In this document: in pieces, positions 17,378 through 25,401 of the stretch
How positions within the stretch are numbered: the first letter of the stretch is position 1
Layout: every line of letters begins with the position of its first letter
Assembly: GCA_022606425.2 (NCBI GenBank)
Contig: JAHDVF020001024.1
Span: 1,426,001 to 1,490,000 of the forward strand
Reading direction: 5' to 3'
From: Lepidostoma basale
Lineage: Eukaryota > Arthropoda > Insecta > Trichoptera > Lepidostomatidae
Length of the DNA stretch: 64,000 nucleotides
Position numbers and translations under genes: made by a program
Notes under the pieces: generated by a model
What the model saw: only the letters and a program-made list of their open reading frames with translations
Databases searched by the model: none
Told to the model about the DNA's origin: nothing

Positions 17378-18691
17378 ATGAAAAAAATTACTCTATTATT
17401 AATGATATTCTCTCTTATTGTTGCTTGCAAATCGACAGAAGGGAGTGCTAAAAAAGGGAGTACTTCATCGATAGTCACTACTTCAAAAAAGATATCGGCT
17501 AATGATGCACGCGTTGCTATTTTACGTGCGGAAGCGATCAATGCAAGGCAGTATGCTCGAGAAGAGATGATGGCCGCCGATGAGTTGCTTGCTTCAACAT
17601 TAAAGCAGGAAAAAGAGCGTGATAAGATAGAGCAAGCACGGCTGACGATTCAGAAGGCCAATGCTGCCTATGATCAATCTTTGCCTCTATACAAGAAACA
17701 GATGAGCATAGATCTTAAGGCAGTTTTATTTGCTCTACAAGCAAAGGAAGTTGATTTTTATGCTAATGATAGTTATCGCATTATTGAGCAACAAGTTATA
17801 TCTGCAGAAAAGATCTTATTAAGTGACGATATCGTTGCTTTTCAGACGAGTTATGATCGAATTACTCAAAATAGTCAACAGTTAACACAGGCAGTGGTTG
17901 TAAATAGAGAACGTGTTAGCTATTTAAGGGATCGAACAACCTCTGAGATGGTGAGTAGCCGAATCGATAGCAGGGAACTGAGGCTTCTGCTGATGAGTGG
18001 TACAGACAAAGAGGCGGAGTATGATCTGGAGGGTGCCTATGGGTACTACCGTCAGGCGGGGCAACTATTAAAACAATTGAAGATATCGAATGATCAAAGT
18101 GAGGCGTTAGTTGAGCTAGAAAAAGAGATGCGGCGTGTACAACGTGAGATTGAGGGGGCCTCTAAACTCTTTGTTATAGGAGAAAAGGGTGAGCGTATAT
18201 ACCCAGCTCAATGGAGTGGGAATAACTATTTAGATCGCTATCCCATGCCTTCGTTACTTCATCAGTTTGATGGCCACAGTGAGTTCATCGTTGAGCCACT
18301 GGAGCGTTATAATGTTGTTGCGATGACAGGTGGAGCCGAGGCATGGGTAGCAGCAGATATAAATACGATCGGTCTTTATCAAAAAGCAATTGAGCTATGG
18401 CAGGAAGGGGTCGGGGCTCGGAATGGGGGCGACTTTGATGCGGCCTCTAACTACTTTGAAAAATCGATGGAGCATATTATTGAGTTTAAAAGAGGATCAG
18501 TTGCCAAAATTTATGTTGTAAAATATAATCCATCGTTGCGCGACTGTTTATGGCGTATTGCGAGTTTTAAAGATATCTATGATAACCAGTACCTATGGCC
18601 ACTGTTATGGCAACGTAATCAATCGCAAATAACGAATCCGGATCTTATCTATCCAGGACAGGAGCTACTGGTTCCTCCGCTTCTTGATTAG
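17378..18691 (+). CDS. lipoprotein with C-terminal LysM domain
   Basis: 437 residues from the ATG at 17378; an in-frame TTG at 17324 is upstream of the signal peptide. Lipobox IVAC gives Cys18. The middle is helical, resembling the TPR-adjacent coiled proteins: residues 45-120 carry ARVAILRAEAINARQYAREEM and further helices. The C-terminal 50 residues are a LysM fold (YVVKYNPSLRDCLWRIA ... NPDLIYPGQELLVP), which binds peptidoglycan. A role tethering the outer membrane or periplasm to the wall is inferred. Its last 47 bases overlap the next gene on the other strand. Confidence 0.85.
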   Translation: MKKITLLLMIFSLIVACKSTEGSAKKGSTSSIVTTSKKISANDARVAILRAEAINARQYAREEMMAADELLASTLKQEKERDKIEQARLTIQKANAAYDQSLPLYKKQMSIDLKAVLFALQAKEVDFYANDSYRIIEQQVISAEKILLSDDIVAFQTSYDRITQNSQQLTQAVVVNRERVSYLRDRTTSEMVSSRIDSRELRLLLMSGTDKEAEYDLEGAYGYYRQAGQLLKQLKISNDQSEALVELEKEMRRVQREIEGASKLFVIGEKGERIYPAQWSGNNYLDRYPMPSLLHQFDGHSEFIVEPLERYNVVAMTGGAEAWVAADINTIGLYQKAIELWQEGVGARNGGDFDAASNYFEKSMEHIIEFKRGSVAKIYVVKYNPSLRDCLWRIASFKDIYDNQYLWPLLWQRNQSQITNPDLIYPGQELLVPPLLD

Positions 18692-19430
18692 CCTCTTTTT
18701 GATTGAGTAAATCGGTTTTGATGTAGCGCATTTTAGTAAAAAGAGTGGTGATAAATTTTTCTTCTTGGCTATTAAGTGCTGCACGACCTAGGACGTTATA
18801 CCAAAAGTTAAGTGATTCTTGATAGCCATAGTCACCGGCGATTGTAAAAAATCCTATGGCATCTAGTTGTTGCGTTGAATGCTCGGCTAAAGCTCTTACC
18901 CGCTCGATACTAATAGTTTCAAAGTTTGTAGGTAGAGCCGTTGTCTGTAAAAGTTCGTAGCAAAGAAGTTGCACAGCATGACTAAGATTGAGGCTACCGC
19001 ACTCATCTGCAACAGGAATGGAGATCACATGGTTACAGCAATTTAGCTCTTGCTCATTAAGGCCATTGCGTTCGTTGCCGAAAACAAGGTCAATATTACC
19101 CTCTCCATAGCTAGCTGCTAGGCTGGCAAATTGCTTAGGCCATAGGCTATATTGCTTTCTCTTTTTACCTTCACGCCGGCTTGTACCTGCCACTAAAATG
19201 CTGTTGGCCGTGGCCTCTTCTAGGCTATCAAAGAAAAGAGCCTCCTGAAACAGATGAAAGGCATGGACAGACCACTTTTCTACCTCAAGCAAATTGATTT
19301 TTGATGGAGCTACAATTTTTAGCCGATGAAAGCCCATGGTCTTCATTGCACGACAAACCGCACCTATATTGGCGGATCCTTCTGGACGGCACAAAATAAC
19401 TGATAGGGTGGAGGATAGATGATTATTCAT
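18645..19430 (-). CDS. TrmJ-like SpoU-family RNA 2'-O-methyltransferase
   Basis: 261 residues. Seen: an N-terminal VILCRPEGSANIGAVCRAMKTMGF, the knot region VFGNERNGLN, and a C-terminal IPVADECGSLNLSHAVQLL, the three SPOUT motifs of the TrmJ/LasT group, which methylate tRNA position 32 in E. coli. Exact target here is inferred. Its 3' end overlaps the LysM lipoprotein convergently. A TATAAT lies so that transcription starts at the A of the ATG (leaderless). Confidence 0.87.
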   Translation of the reverse strand: MNNHLSSTLSVILCRPEGSANIGAVCRAMKTMGFHRLKIVAPSKINLLEVEKWSVHAFHLFQEALFFDSLEEATANSILVAGTSRREGKKRKQYSLWPKQFASLAASYGEGNIDLVFGNERNGLNEQELNCCNHVISIPVADECGSLNLSHAVQLLCYELLQTTALPTNFETISIERVRALAEHSTQQLDAIGFFTIAGDYGYQESLNFWYNVLGRAALNSQEEKFITTLFTKMRYIKTDLLNQKEANQEAEEPVAPVLDR

Positions 19431-19436
19431 CTGATG

Positions 19437-19442
19437 ATTATA
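19437..19442 (-). promoter_or_regulatory. -10 element giving a leaderless TrmJ-like mRNA
   Basis: Minus-strand TATAAT, followed by exactly six bases and the ATG at 19430. The predicted transcription start is the A of the start codon. The -35 region (TTTATT) is weak. Confidence 0.5.
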
Positions 19443-19483
19443 GACTATTTAATAAAAAAAATAAAGAAAAAGAGTAGAAAGTC

Positions 19484-19512
19484 TTGATTTTTTATAGAGG
19501 ATAGGATATAGT
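19484..19512 (+). promoter_or_regulatory. sigma-70 type promoter for tRNA-Val
   Basis: TTGATT at 19484-19489, 17-base spacer, TATAGT at 19507-19512. Predicted start at 19519, two bases before the mature tRNA. The same hexamer pair is used at 52793-52821. Confidence 0.8.
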
Positions 19513-19520
19513 TTCTAAAT

Positions 19521-19593
19521 GGTCGCTTAGCTCAGCTGGGAGAGCGTCTCCCTTACAAGGAGAATGTCGGCAGTTCGATCCTGTCAGCGATCA
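19521..19593 (+). tRNA. tRNA-Val (anticodon TAC)
   Basis: 73 bases folding as a cloverleaf: acceptor GGTCGCT/AGCGATC (one G-U), anticodon stem TCTCC/GGAGA with loop CTTACAA (anticodon TAC), T-arm with TTCGATC, and discriminator A. CCA is not encoded. Confidence 0.97.
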
Positions 19594-19597
19594 TCCA

Positions 19598-19625
19598 AAC
19601 ACCTTCTAAGAAGGTGTTTTTTATT
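19598..19625 (+). terminator. rho-independent terminator of tRNA-Val
   Basis: AACACCTTC, loop TAA, GAAGGTGTT, then a T run, five bases after the tRNA. Confidence 0.92.
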
Positions 19626-19655
19626 GCTTATTAGTTTTTGTCAATCAATGACAGG

Positions 19656-19699
19656 AAATGACTGTGGCTCTTATCGATTGAAAAGAGCTACAGTCATTT
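19656..19699 (-). terminator. hairpin at the 3' end of the amino-acid permease unit
   Basis: About 16 pairs: AAATGACTGTGGCTCTT and AAGAGCTACAGTCATTT with one G-U. It lies 13 bases past the permease stop on the minus strand. The minus-strand T-tail is short, while the plus strand has TTTTTATTT, so it may work in both directions. Confidence 0.65.
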
Positions 19700-19711
19700 T
19701 TATTTAAGATG

Positions 19712-21169
19712 TTATCTATTTTTACGACGTGCGATAAGAGGTAAAATAAAGCCTAGCATAATAAGAATAAGAGGGGCTGAGATATTAAGCATCAGTTGAA
19801 AGTTAAATTCCGATGTACCGTAGGCAATATTTTTAGGAATAGCTCCTAAAATACAGGCCATGGCCGTAAATGCAAAACACCACCAGCCAAACAGCTGTGC
19901 CATGGTACGGTTTTTTAGAAACTGATAGTGACTCTCGCTATTTTGAGCCTCTCCTGCGACCGATCTCAAAATGATATAGGCCAAAAAGACCCATAAATAG
20001 CGCATGGGCATTACAATAGAGTTCAAATTGAGCAGCCAGTTATAGAGTTTATTCATCTCACCAATACCAAAAACAGGTACCATGATAAGAATAGCAACAA
20101 GAACAGCCGTTAAATAATAGCCATTAATGGGTGCACCATAACGGTTTACTTTAGTAAGAGCTTTAGGTACATAGTTGCTATTTGCATCGAGGAGCATCAC
20201 TTTTAGCGGAGCATCGATTGAAAAAAGCACGGCAGAAATTTGTGCTGCCATGTTAGAGATGGCAAAGAGGACGACGAAGAGGTTACCTAAGCCATAGTAC
20301 TCTCCCAGTTTTTGAAAGGAGTAATAGGCACCATTCATCATTAAGTCGGGTGGACGGTTATTAGCATCAAACATCATTCCCATGGCAAATGATCCTACAA
20401 GGGCATTAATGGCCACCATAATGGCTAAGGCAATCATTGCTTTAGGAAAACCTTTATTGGCATCTTTAAGGTTATTAACATAGGGCGATATTTTTTCTGC
20501 CCCACCAACGGCAAAGACAAACATCGAGATGGTGGTAAGATAGGCTAAGTCAAAGTTAGGAATAAAGCTTTTTAAGCTAATATTTTGGGTAGCGATGGGG
20601 ATATCTCTGATAGCAGGGGCGGTGATGGCCAAAATAATATAGAGGATAGAGAGGATAAAGACCGAGAGGCCGGCTACCGTGCCAATACGTTTAAGGCTTG
20701 TGATACCACGCGAGGCTAGGTACATGAAGCCTAAAAAGATGAGAAGACTTGCCGACTGAAGTTGTAGAGTGCTAAATTCGGTTGTTAGGGTGGCATTACC
20801 CCTTAGGGCCCATCCTAGGGCAACAATAACAGCCTGTGGTTTTTGGGCAAGGTAGGGAATATGAACCACCCAGTAGGTCCATCCGGCTAGGTAGGCTAGC
20901 TTGATACCGGTTGCATTATTTTTCCATGGGGCGTGGCGTATCCATGAACTTACCCCACTTTTCTCGTTTCTGTAGACGGCCCCAAGCTCACCGACCATCA
21001 GGGCATAGGGGATAAAGTATAATATCATAATAAAAATCCACGAGAAGATGACGGTTAGTCCTTGTTGGGCAAAATTATTAACAACATTACCAAAGCCCCA
21101 AACCGATACAAAGGCCATTAAGGCTAGCTCAACCCAGCTTAACTGCTTGGTTTGCACATTTTTAGTCAT
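19712..21169 (-). CDS. APC-superfamily amino-acid transporter
   Basis: 485 residues from ATG 21169, which has AAAGGAG ten bases upstream; a longer in-frame start at 21274 would put 35 extra residues before the first helix. The protein has about 12 hydrophobic helices starting LSWVELALMAFVSVWGFGNVV. The first helix with its small-residue turn, helix 3 and the membrane-wide pattern fit the APC family near YjeM/glutamate-GABA-type exchangers. Substrate cannot be told. It forms a monocistronic unit with its own promoter. Confidence 0.83.
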   Translation of the reverse strand: MTKNVQTKQLSWVELALMAFVSVWGFGNVVNNFAQQGLTVIFSWIFIMILYFIPYALMVGELGAVYRNEKSGVSSWIRHAPWKNNATGIKLAYLAGWTYWVVHIPYLAQKPQAVIVALGWALRGNATLTTEFSTLQLQSASLLIFLGFMYLASRGITSLKRIGTVAGLSVFILSILYIILAITAPAIRDIPIATQNISLKSFIPNFDLAYLTTISMFVFAVGGAEKISPYVNNLKDANKGFPKAMIALAIMVAINALVGSFAMGMMFDANNRPPDLMMNGAYYSFQKLGEYYGLGNLFVVLFAISNMAAQISAVLFSIDAPLKVMLLDANSNYVPKALTKVNRYGAPINGYYLTAVLVAILIMVPVFGIGEMNKLYNWLLNLNSIVMPMRYLWVFLAYIILRSVAGEAQNSESHYQFLKNRTMAQLFGWWCFAFTAMACILGAIPKNIAYGTSEFNFQLMLNISAPLILIMLGFILPLIARRKNR

Positions 21170-21203
21170 ACAAGTTAGACTCCTTTCAGCAATAATTGGC
21201 TCT

Positions 21204-21232
21204 ATTTTAGTATAAAGACTAACTAATGTCAA
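21204..21232 (-). promoter_or_regulatory. sigma-70 type promoter for the APC permease
   Basis: Minus-strand TTGACA (21232-21227, perfect), 17-base spacer, TAAAAT (21209-21204). It predicts a start near 21197 and a roughly 28-base leader containing AAAGGAG. Confidence 0.8.
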
Positions 21233-21253
21233 ATTTTTATTACTATTTATTAA

Positions 21254-21282
21254 TTGACACCCCCCTAAAGCCATGTTAGCCT
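21254..21282 (+). promoter_or_regulatory. possible extended -10 promoter of the sugar-transport operon
   Basis: Perfect TTGACA at 21254-21259, 17-base spacer ending in TGT, and a weak hexamer TAGCCT (21277-21282) with the extended -10 TG. Start near 21289 would leave a leader of about 55 bases holding the nine-G tract. Confidence 0.4.
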
Positions 21283-21330
21283 AATATAGATAGTTTTTAA
21301 TTGCTAAGATTAATAGATTAAAATTTTTTT

Positions 21331-21339
21331 GGGGGGGGG
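21331..21339 (+). repeat. nine-base G tract at the ribosome-binding site
   Basis: Seven Ts then nine Gs, five bases before the ATG at 21345. The tract supplies the only purine-rich Shine-Dalgarno-like sequence, so a change in its length would alter spacing. Confidence 0.8.
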
Positions 21340-21344
21340 TAGCG

Positions 21345-22628
21345 ATGTTAAAAAAAGTAGGGCTAGTTATAACAGTAATGTTAGTTTTAATGATGAGCTG
21401 TAGCAAAGAGGCAGATAATCAGCTGGAGATTAATATTTTTCAATTCAAAGTAGAGAATAGGGTACCGATGACCGATCTTCTTAGGATCTATCAAAAAGAG
21501 AATCCTCATATTAAAATCAATATGCAAACCGTCGGCGGTGGCGACGATTATGGAGCCGCACTACGCTCTAAAATGGCGAGTGGTCAAGAGCCAACAATCT
21601 TTAATGTAGGTGGCCCACAAGATATTATCACATGGAGCGATAAATTAGCCGATGTTTCCGGTAGTCAGTTAGCAGCACTGGCACTTCCTGGAGTTTTAGA
21701 TTCGGTTACACTCAATGGCAATGTTTTGGCACTACCCATGACCCAGGAGGGCTACGGCTTACTCTTTAATAAGCTTATTTTTGCTGAGGCGGGAATCGAC
21801 TATATGGCCATCAATAGCTGGCAGAGTCTTGTCGATGCGGTTGAACTGCTTGATAGTAAAAAAACTGAGCTTGGTATTGATGCCGTTTTTGCTTTAGCGG
21901 CCAAGGAGAGTTGGAGTACAGGCCTACACGACTCTAACATTGTGTTGAGCCAAGAATTTAATGGCTCAATATTTGACACCCTCAACAGTCCTACAGTTGA
22001 GTTTAAGCACAGTAATAGCTTTAAGGCATGGATGGATCTACAGAATAAATATAGCGTGCAGCCAGTTAATTCACTAGACTATAGCATGCAGGTAGAGAAA
22101 CTTTTTGGTACGGGTAAGGTAGCAATTATTAAGCAGGGGCTATGGGTTTATGATGCTATTGCTAGCACCGATACCAATATTGCTGCCAACATCGGCTTTC
22201 TTCCTGTTGCCATGCCAGATCTTGAGCAGGATAAAATTATGGTTGGCATACCGATGTTTTGGACGATCAATAGCAGTAGCTCCCTTGAGCAACAAGAGGC
22301 CGCTTTGGATCTATTGTACTGGATTTACAGTTCAGATATTGGTAAAGAGTATGTTATCAATCGCTTTAACTTTATTTCACCCTATGAGGGCTATGAAGAG
22401 TTGAATCAGCAACAGACTAATCCACTAGCACGTGATATTAGCCGTTATAGTGAGCAGGGTAAAACGATGAACTGGATATTTATGGGCTACCCTGAGTCAT
22501 GGGGAATGGATAGTTTAGGTACCAATTTACAAAAATATTTTGCAGGCCAAGCCTCATGGGAGATGGTTATTGAAGAGTCTAAAAATGCATGGGCTGAATC
22601 ACGCAAGCGCTCAACCAGGGCATCTTAA
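21345..22628 (+). CDS. sugar-binding lipoprotein (family 1 solute-binding protein)
   Basis: 427 residues. Lipobox MMSC places the lipidated Cys near residue 19. The fold of MsmE/UgpB-type binding proteins is visible: an N-terminal INIFQFKVENR strand, a PHIKINMQTVGGGDDY loop, IFNVGGPQDI, ALPMTQEGYGLLFNKLIF, and a C-terminal region with VGIPMFW and YVINRFNFISPYEGY. Delivers sugar (probably an oligosaccharide) to the permeases encoded next. The exact sugar cannot be told. Confidence 0.92.
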   Translation: MLKKVGLVITVMLVLMMSCSKEADNQLEINIFQFKVENRVPMTDLLRIYQKENPHIKINMQTVGGGDDYGAALRSKMASGQEPTIFNVGGPQDIITWSDKLADVSGSQLAALALPGVLDSVTLNGNVLALPMTQEGYGLLFNKLIFAEAGIDYMAINSWQSLVDAVELLDSKKTELGIDAVFALAAKESWSTGLHDSNIVLSQEFNGSIFDTLNSPTVEFKHSNSFKAWMDLQNKYSVQPVNSLDYSMQVEKLFGTGKVAIIKQGLWVYDAIASTDTNIAANIGFLPVAMPDLEQDKIMVGIPMFWTINSSSSLEQQEAALDLLYWIYSSDIGKEYVINRFNFISPYEGYEELNQQQTNPLARDISRYSEQGKTMNWIFMGYPESWGMDSLGTNLQKYFAGQASWEMVIEESKNAWAESRKRSTRAS

Positions 22629-22635
22629 TTAAAGC

Positions 22636-22669
22636 TGATGGGATGCTATCAGCTGATAGCATCCCATCA
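22636..22669. repeat. perfect 34-base palindrome between binding protein and permeases
   Basis: TGATGGGATGCTATCAG followed directly by its exact reverse complement. There is no T run, so it is not a simple terminator. It lies 7 bases past the binding-protein stop and 28 before the first permease ATG. Confidence 0.9.
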
Positions 22670-22697
22670 CTATTTGGATACAAGGAATTAAAACATT

Positions 22698-23564
22698 ATG
22701 CTATACAAAAAAAAGTGGTTTGCTCTATTCATCGTTCCTGTTTTATCTGTCTTTACATTGATTGTGCTTGTACCATTGATCTCTGGTATCTACTTTTCCT
22801 TTACCTCTTGGAATGGTAGGATGGATCAAAGGGCACTTTTTATCGGCCTGCAAAATTACCGTGATGCATTGACTGACCCAGCATTTATTCAAGCATTTAA
22901 ATTTACCACTCAATTTGTTATGGCTAACGTCATCGTTATAAATATATTGGGCTTTGGATTAGCACTTTTAGTAACTCAAAAATTAAAGTTATCAAATTTT
23001 ATGCGGACAGTTTTTTTTCTTCCTAATTTAATTGGTGGTTTACTTTTAGGATTTATATGGCAATTTATTTTTACCGATATTTTTAGTAGCATAGGAAAGG
23101 AATTTAATATTGCATGGCTACAAGGATGGCTTTCAACGACTGAAACGGGGTTTTGGGGCTTAGTTATCTTAGTATCTTGGCAGATGGCCGGCTATATTAT
23201 GATCATCTATATTGCTGCACTACAAAATATCCCACCGGAGTTTATTGAGGCGGCAGATCTTGAGGGTGTTGGTTTTTTACAAAAAATTAGATATATCGTC
23301 TTTCCTTTAGTTACCCCAGCATTTACCGTATCACTTTTTCTAACGGTTGCAAATAGTTTCAAGCTATTCGATCAAAATTTATCACTAACTAATGGTGCTC
23401 CTTTTCGCTCTACAGAGCTGTTAGCACTTAATATTTATAAAACAGCTTTTGGTGCCAATGAATTTGGGTCGGCACAGGCTAAAAGTGTTATTTTCTTTAT
23501 TATTGTGGCGACTATTACATTGATACAAGTCTTCATCAGCAAAAAAAAGGAGGTTGATTATTAA
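22698..23564 (+). CDS. sugar ABC permease, MalF/UgpA type
   Basis: 288 residues, six hydrophobic segments beginning WFALFIVPVLSVFTLIVLVP. The cytoplasmic EAA loop EAADLEGVGFLQKIRYIVFPLVTP is intact and docks the ATPase. AAGGAA precedes the ATG. Partner of the permease at 23567, two bases downstream of its stop. Confidence 0.93.
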   Translation: MLYKKKWFALFIVPVLSVFTLIVLVPLISGIYFSFTSWNGRMDQRALFIGLQNYRDALTDPAFIQAFKFTTQFVMANVIVINILGFGLALLVTQKLKLSNFMRTVFFLPNLIGGLLLGFIWQFIFTDIFSSIGKEFNIAWLQGWLSTTETGFWGLVILVSWQMAGYIMIIYIAALQNIPPEFIEAADLEGVGFLQKIRYIVFPLVTPAFTVSLFLTVANSFKLFDQNLSLTNGAPFRSTELLALNIYKTAFGANEFGSAQAKSVIFFIIVATITLIQVFISKKKEVDY

Positions 23565-23566
23565 AA

Positions 23567-24397
23567 ATGAGTAGTAAGCAATCGATTAATCTACAGCGTA
23601 CAGCCCTTATTATCATAGGACTTATCTCCGTACTTCTTTTTATCGCTCCATTCTATATTATTGTAATTAATGCATTTAAAAGTAAGAGAGAAATACTCAG
23701 TAATACTTTATCATGGCCCAGTAGCTTTAGTATAGAAAATTTCAAGGTAGCCTTTAGCGAGCTCAATTTTTTGTCATCATTAAGTAACTCTCTCCTCATT
23801 ACGGTGGGTAGTTCTATTTGTATCATTATTTTTTGCTCGATGGCTTCTTGGATGTTGGTGCGTACAAAAAAATTTTATAGCACTTTTATTTTCATGATTT
23901 TTATTGCAGCGATGTTGGTACCTTTTCAGGCTGTCATGCTACCATTAATATCACTCATGGGCAAAATAGGGTTACAAAGCCGTTTTGGTCTTGTTATTAT
24001 GTATCTTGGCTTTAATTCAAGTTTATCAATTTTTCTCTATCATGGATTTATTAAAAACATCCCTGTATCGCTAGAGGAGGCGGCCTTGATTGATGGCTGT
24101 AACCCATGGACAACCTTCTGGTACATTATTTTTCCTACTTTGATCCCTATCCATATTACCGTGGCTATTTTAAATGTTATGGCCGTCTGGAATGATTTCT
24201 TACTTCCTCAGCTAATGATCAACCGTGAAGAGTTACAGACTATTCCTTTAGCAATGTATTTCTTTTTTGGAGGCTACAGTAAACAGTGGCATCTTGGCAT
24301 GGCAGCACTACTGCTAGCTATTTCACCTGTCATCTTGTTCTATTTTTTTGCTCAAAAATATATTGTAAGAGGTATAATTGCAGGGGCAGAAAAATAA
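23567..24397 (+). CDS. sugar ABC permease, MalG/UgpE type
   Basis: 276 residues, six hydrophobic segments with the EAA loop EEAALIDGCNPWTTFWYIIFPTLIP. Second half of the channel. It ends 36 bases short of gpx on the other strand; a bidirectional hairpin separates them. Confidence 0.93.
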   Translation: MSSKQSINLQRTALIIIGLISVLLFIAPFYIIVINAFKSKREILSNTLSWPSSFSIENFKVAFSELNFLSSLSNSLLITVGSSICIIIFCSMASWMLVRTKKFYSTFIFMIFIAAMLVPFQAVMLPLISLMGKIGLQSRFGLVIMYLGFNSSLSIFLYHGFIKNIPVSLEEAALIDGCNPWTTFWYIIFPTLIPIHITVAILNVMAVWNDFLLPQLMINREELQTIPLAMYFFFGGYSKQWHLGMAALLLAISPVILFYFFAQKYIVRGIIAGAEK

Positions 24398-24426
24398 AAA
24401 AGAGCTATAATATCATAGCTCTTTTT
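24396..24426. terminator. bidirectional rho-independent terminator
   Basis: AAAAAAGAGCTAT, loop about six bases, ATAGCTCTTTTT. Runs of A and T flank it on both sides, so it can stop the sugar-permease transcript (plus) and the peroxidase transcript (minus). Confidence 0.85.
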
Positions 24427-24432
24427 ATAGAA

Positions 24433-24978
24433 TTAAAGGATAGAGGCTATTTTTTCAGCCATATCGCTTGGTTTTACCGTTGGCTCAAAACGTTCAACGA
24501 CTTGGCCTTCTTTGTTAATTAAAAATTTGGTGAAATTCCACTTGATATCATCATTTTTTTGATACTCGCTATTATCTTTGTGTAGAATAGCATGGATTTT
24601 TGAACCAATAGCATCTTTTAAATCGAAGCCTTTAAAGCCTTGTTGACTCTTTAAAAATGTAAAGAGTGGGTGAGCTTGGCTACCATTAACCTCAACCTTC
24701 TCGGTGATAGGAAAGGTAACACCATAATTGAGTTTACAAAATTGATGAGCCTCCTCCGAGGAGCTAGGTTCTTGGTTCATAAACTGGTTACAAGGAAAGC
24801 CAATAATAATGAACTCTTGATCCTTAAATTGCTTATAGAGTGCCTCTAGCCCTTCATACTGGGGTGTTAAGCCACACTTACTAGCTGTATTAACGATTAG
24901 GATGGTTTTACCTTTTAAATCAGCAAAATCCATCTCAACACCATCAGATTTTTTTACCTTAAAGTCATAAAAATTCAT
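24433..24978 (-). CDS. glutathione-peroxidase-family, probably thioredoxin-dependent, peroxidase
   Basis: 181 residues. Seen: peroxidatic Cys35 in ASKCGLTPQY (Cys, not selenocysteine), the FPCNQF segment, Cys81 in HQFCKLNYGVTFP which is the resolving cysteine of thioredoxin-type Gpx proteins, and WNFTKF of the tetrad. In that subgroup thioredoxin, not glutathione, is the reductant; the thioredoxin and reductase-like genes lie directly upstream, supporting this. Part of one minus-strand unit 24433-26262. Confidence 0.9.
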   Translation of the reverse strand: MNFYDFKVKKSDGVEMDFADLKGKTILIVNTASKCGLTPQYEGLEALYKQFKDQEFIIIGFPCNQFMNQEPSSSEEAHQFCKLNYGVTFPITEKVEVNGSQAHPLFTFLKSQQGFKGFDLKDAIGSKIHAILHKDNSEYQKNDDIKWNFTKFLINKEGQVVERFEPTVKPSDMAEKIASIL

Positions 24979-25034
24979 TCTATCAACCCTCCTCTAAAAA
25001 TCAAAACATCGCCAAAATTTTAGTAATTTAGGAT

Positions 25035-25349
25035 TTACTGAATGGACTTTTCAATAAAACTTCTGTAGTTTTCCTTAGGCATAAAGCCCAAGACATTGGC
25101 GACATCATTGCCATCCTTAAAAACATGAACGGCAGGGATGCTACTAACATTGTAGCGGAGTGCGAGATCGCTTGCTTCATCAACATTGACCTTGACAATC
25201 GATAGCTGATCAGCCATTTCGGCTCCAAGTTCCTCTAAAACGGGGCCTAGCATTTGGCATGGGGTACACCATGGAGCCCAAAAATCGACAACAACTATTT
25301 TGTTCTTTTTGATAAAATCATCAAACTCTGTTGTAGTTAAGTTAGTCAT
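25035..25349 (-). CDS. trxA: thioredoxin
   Basis: 104 residues, typical. Seen: VVDFWAPWCTPCQMLGPVLEEL with active site WCTPC (the usual is WCGPC), the cis-proline region SSIPAVHVF, and the buried Asp. The G-to-T change between the cysteines is observed and could shift the redox potential. It lies between the peroxidase and the reductase-like gene with short gaps, consistent with a redox unit. Confidence 0.94.
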   Translation of the reverse strand: MTNLTTTEFDDFIKKNKIVVVDFWAPWCTPCQMLGPVLEELGAEMADQLSIVKVNVDEASDLALRYNVSSIPAVHVFKDGNDVANVLGFMPKENYRSFIEKSIQ

Positions 25350-25401
25350 AAAATATTTCTCCTTGTTATTTTTTCAGCATAATCAATTACTTATGCGATA
25401 G

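Noticed and set aside
22636..22669. Palindrome as a normal terminator
   Set aside because: There is no T run on either strand and the operon continues into permeases; a message-stabilising hairpin is more likely.
24433..24978. Selenocysteine glutathione peroxidase
   Set aside because: The active-site codon encodes Cys, and a resolving cysteine is present, indicating the thioredoxin-dependent type.
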